Part shown: positions 3,624 to 5,729 of the stretch, in pieces
Layout: every line of letters begins with the position of its first letter
How positions within the stretch are numbered: position 1 is the stretch's first letter
Assembly (NCBI GenBank): GCA_017405545.1
Contig: JAFRAF010000361.1
Coordinates: 1 to 5,729 of the forward strand
DNA length: 5,729 bases
Reading direction: 5' to 3'
Source: Oscillospiraceae bacterium
GTDB lineage: Bacteria > Bacillota > Clostridia > Oscillospirales > Oscillospiraceae
The notes under the pieces: generated by a model
What the model was told of the DNA's origin: nothing
Seen by the model: only the letters and a program-made list of their open reading frames with translations
Databases searched by the model: none
Translations under genes and position numbers: made by a program

Positions 3624-5729
3624 GCAAAGAGAGCGATAAGATTATAAACGCCGTGGGCGAGGTCGGCGACGACATAGTCGAGCGCACCGAGAAGGCCGAA
3701 GCCTACAACAGCTACAAGCGCAAATACAAGGGGCTCATCGCCCTGGCCTGCTGCGCCGTGGCAGCGATCGTCATAGTGCCTCTGGCCTTTATGCTCACCA
3801 ACGGCAGCCTGAAGGGCGGAGACGGTGTGCCCGGCGTCGTGAGCTCAGACAGCGCCGCCGTGGACACAGTCGACGCGGAAGCAGGCAACGGCAGCCAGCA
3901 GGCGGAGGAACTGATCACAGATGAACAGGCCCAGGCCACAGCCCTTGCGGCAAACTATGACCAGGTATACGAGGCCATAGACAGCAGCCGGAGCAGAAGC
4001 TCATCCATGATGGCATATGGCTACGCCACGGAAGACGTAGCGGAGGCCGAAGAAGCAGAAGCCGATGGTGCTGCCCCTGCCGAGGCCCCCGCCGCCGACG
4101 TTGCGATGAACGCTTCCGCGAAAGGCAACTCCGCTGCCCAAGCGGACACCGGCTCCACCGTGATGACCGGTGAAGAGGGGCTCGGAAGCGGCAGCGACGA
4201 CTACTCCGGCACCAATGTACAGGTCAAGGGCATAGACGAGGGCGATATCGTCAAGACCGACGGCAAGTATATCTACTCCATCACCGACACAAATCTCTAT
4301 GTCTACAAGGCTGACGGCGAAAACAGCGAATCCCTCTCCATCACCACCGTGGGCAGCGAAAAAGACAGCGATGAAGCACCCGAGGGCAGCGGCTACCGCT
4401 GGTATAACGAGGGCAGCTACAAGTACCCCTTTGAGATGTACATCTCCGGCGACAAGCTGGTAATACTGTCCAATTTCAGTCAGTGGCTCTATTATGAGAT
4501 GAACGACGATGAGTATCATTCAGAGAACACCCAGCACATGTGTATAGACATCTACGACGTCTCCGACCCCGCCTCCCCCAGGCTCAGCAAGGCCCTGGGT
4601 CAGGACGGCTGGTGCCTGACAAGCCGCCTTATGGACGGGAAGCTTTATGTCATAAGCAACTACTACGTGAGCGGTGAAATAGACAAGGATGAGCCCGTCA
4701 CCTTCGTTCCCCGCAACTACGAGGATGATAAGATCGCCGCGGTCGATTGCGCCAGTATTCTCCTGCCCGGCGAGATAAAGGATACCAGCTACACCGTTAT
4801 AAACAGCTACGATCTGAGCTCCGAGAGCCTTGCGGACAGCCTGTCCGTCCTGGGCGGCGGCTCCACCGTATACATGAACTATGACAACCTCTATATCGCC
4901 AGCATGTCCAACAAGCAGGAGACCAGCGAGCCCTATACCGACGGCATCTACAGCGTAGTGGACTACTCCTACAGCTCCACAACGGACATCATGCGTTTCG
5001 GCTTCAAGGACGGCATAGAGCTCAAGGCCGAGGCCCAGCTCCCCGGCTATCTGGACAGCCAGTTCTCCATGGATGAGTACGACGGCCATCTCAGGCTGGT
5101 CACGACCACCTCCAACAGCAGCTACTCCATATACACCGACAAGGAGAAGGGCTTTACCAACTACGTGGACGGTGACTCCGGCAGCTATAACTGCCTGTAT
5201 GTGCTGGACATGGATCTGAATACCGTGGGCAGCATTGAAAACCTGGCCCAGGACGAGTACATCTACTCCGCCCGCTTTGACGGCGAGGTGGGCTACTTCG
5301 TGACCTTCCGCACCACCGATCCCCTCTTTGCCGTGGATCTCAAGGATCCGGCGAACCCCACCATACTCTCCGAGCTCAAGCTCCCCGGCTTCTCCGACTA
5401 TCTCCACGTCTGGGATAAGGGTCTGCTCTTCGGACTGGGCAAGGAGGCGGATGAGGAGACCGGCCGTACCGGCAATCTGAAGCTGAGCATGTTCGACACC
5501 TCTGACCCCAGAGCGGTCACTGAGCTGCACTGTCTGCCCATAGACAGCTACTATTCCGAGGCCCTGTACAACCACAAGGCCATGCTGATAGCCCCCGAGA
5601 GGAACCTGATCGGCTTCTGCTGCGACGACGGCCGGTACTACTTCTTCGGCTACGACAGGGGCGACGGCTTCAGGGAGCTGGCAGTGGTGGACTTCGACGA
5701 GTGGAACTACAACACCCGCGGCCTCTACA
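3620..5729 (+). CDS. Membrane-anchored Beta_propel-family protein, putative sigma regulator (3' partial)
   Basis: The frame is open for 703 codons and runs off the window, so the C-terminus is missing. Residues 1-37 are a short charged cytoplasmic segment and about 38-60 a single transmembrane helix (YKGLIALACCAVAAIVIVPLAFML). Residues 61-197 are a low-complexity Ala/Glu/Ser/Asp linker. From about 198 the sequence matches the secreted C-terminal beta-propeller family (Beta_propel, Pfam PF09826 from memory): GTNVQVKGIDEGDIVKTDG at 197-215, IYDVSDPASPRL, then from 561 VTFRTTDPLF, VDLKDPANP, LKLPGFSDYLHVW, and FDTSDP. The repeated D.(S/K)DP..P motifs are blade signatures. The domain is predicted to sit outside the membrane. 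There is no catalytic motif and no recognised anti-sigma (zinc or RsgI-like) domain. Coupling to a sigma gene and the N-in topology suggest that the N-terminal segment could hold the sigma factor while the propeller senses the envelope; this is inference. The family call is good; the function is unknown. Confidence 0.85.
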   Translation, partial: MSKESDKIINAVGEVGDDIVERTEKAEAYNSYKRKYKGLIALACCAVAAIVIVPLAFMLTNGSLKGGDGVPGVVSSDSAAVDTVDAEAGNGSQQAEELITDEQAQATALAANYDQVYEAIDSSRSRSSSMMAYGYATEDVAEAEEAEADGAAPAEAPAADVAMNASAKGNSAAQADTGSTVMTGEEGLGSGSDDYSGTNVQVKGIDEGDIVKTDGKYIYSITDTNLYVYKADGENSESLSITTVGSEKDSDEAPEGSGYRWYNEGSYKYPFEMYISGDKLVILSNFSQWLYYEMNDDEYHSENTQHMCIDIYDVSDPASPRLSKALGQDGWCLTSRLMDGKLYVISNYYVSGEIDKDEPVTFVPRNYEDDKIAAVDCASILLPGEIKDTSYTVINSYDLSSESLADSLSVLGGGSTVYMNYDNLYIASMSNKQETSEPYTDGIYSVVDYSYSSTTDIMRFGFKDGIELKAEAQLPGYLDSQFSMDEYDGHLRLVTTTSNSSYSIYTDKEKGFTNYVDGDSGSYNCLYVLDMDLNTVGSIENLAQDEYIYSARFDGEVGYFVTFRTTDPLFAVDLKDPANPTILSELKLPGFSDYLHVWDKGLLFGLGKEADEETGRTGNLKLSMFDTSDPRAVTELHCLPIDSYYSEALYNHKAMLIAPERNLIGFCCDDGRYYFFGYDRGDGFRELAVVDFDEWNYNTRGLY

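Noticed and set aside
3731..3800. Lipoprotein signal in the propeller protein (ALACC in the hydrophobic segment)
   Set aside because: The residues before the Cys do not fit a lipobox, the hydrophobic stretch continues well past the Cys, and a 37-residue charged N-terminus precedes it; a transmembrane helix fits better.
4520..5575. 351-codon - strand frame opposite the propeller gene
   Set aside because: A shadow of the GC-biased coding strand: Val/Gly/Ala-rich, no ribosome binding site, no recognisable domain, while the + strand frame carries clear family motifs.

Overview
The window looks like chromosomal DNA from a Gram-positive member of the Clostridia, probably a gut-type Oscillospiraceae/Ruminococcaceae relative. 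The evidence is strong AGGAGG-type ribosome binding sites, intrinsic terminators with U-tracts, a C-terminally membrane-anchored D,D-carboxypeptidase tail, a membrane-anchored HtrA with a long N-terminal extension, and a clostridial-type small sigma factor coupled to a Beta_propel-family membrane protein. The taxonomic call is inference; no rRNA or other phylogenetic marker is present. Every protein gene reads on the + strand.

Layout. (1) 1-387 is the 3' end of a penicillin-binding-protein-5-type D-Ala-D-Ala carboxypeptidase. A weak terminator hairpin overlaps its stop codon. (2) 410-905 is a complete tRNA operon: a near-perfect housekeeping promoter (TTGACA, 17 bp, TATAAT), five tRNAs in the order Val(UAC), Asp(GUC), Phe(GAA), Gly(GCC), Cys(GCA), all with encoded CCA, and a strong terminator. 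(3) 906-1284 is a 379-base gap with no convincing protein gene. It contains a TTTAAG direct repeat, an imperfect inverted repeat that would act as a terminator-like hairpin on the - strand, a TTTTTGTAACC word and an AT-rich promoter-like stretch. (4) 1285-2859 is a full HtrA/DegP-type serine protease with an intact catalytic triad and one PDZ domain, followed by a strong terminator. (5) 3063-3623 is an ECF-like sigma factor, probably starting at CTG. It overlaps by 4 bases (ATGA) with (6), 3620 to the window end, a single-pass membrane protein with an extracytoplasmic beta-propeller domain that is cut off by the window edge.

How they work together. The carboxypeptidase, HtrA and the sigma/propeller pair are all cell-envelope functions. 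The sigma gene and the propeller gene are translationally coupled, the usual arrangement for a sigma factor and its membrane-bound regulator. The propeller protein is therefore a candidate anti-sigma or sensor; this is inferred from context and is not shown by any recognised anti-sigma domain. The same 11-base word TTTTTGTAACC, which resembles the -35 element of ECF promoters, lies upstream of both the sigma operon and htrA. The sigma factor might therefore drive its own operon and the quality-control protease, forming a small envelope-stress regulon. This is the most interesting testable idea in the window.
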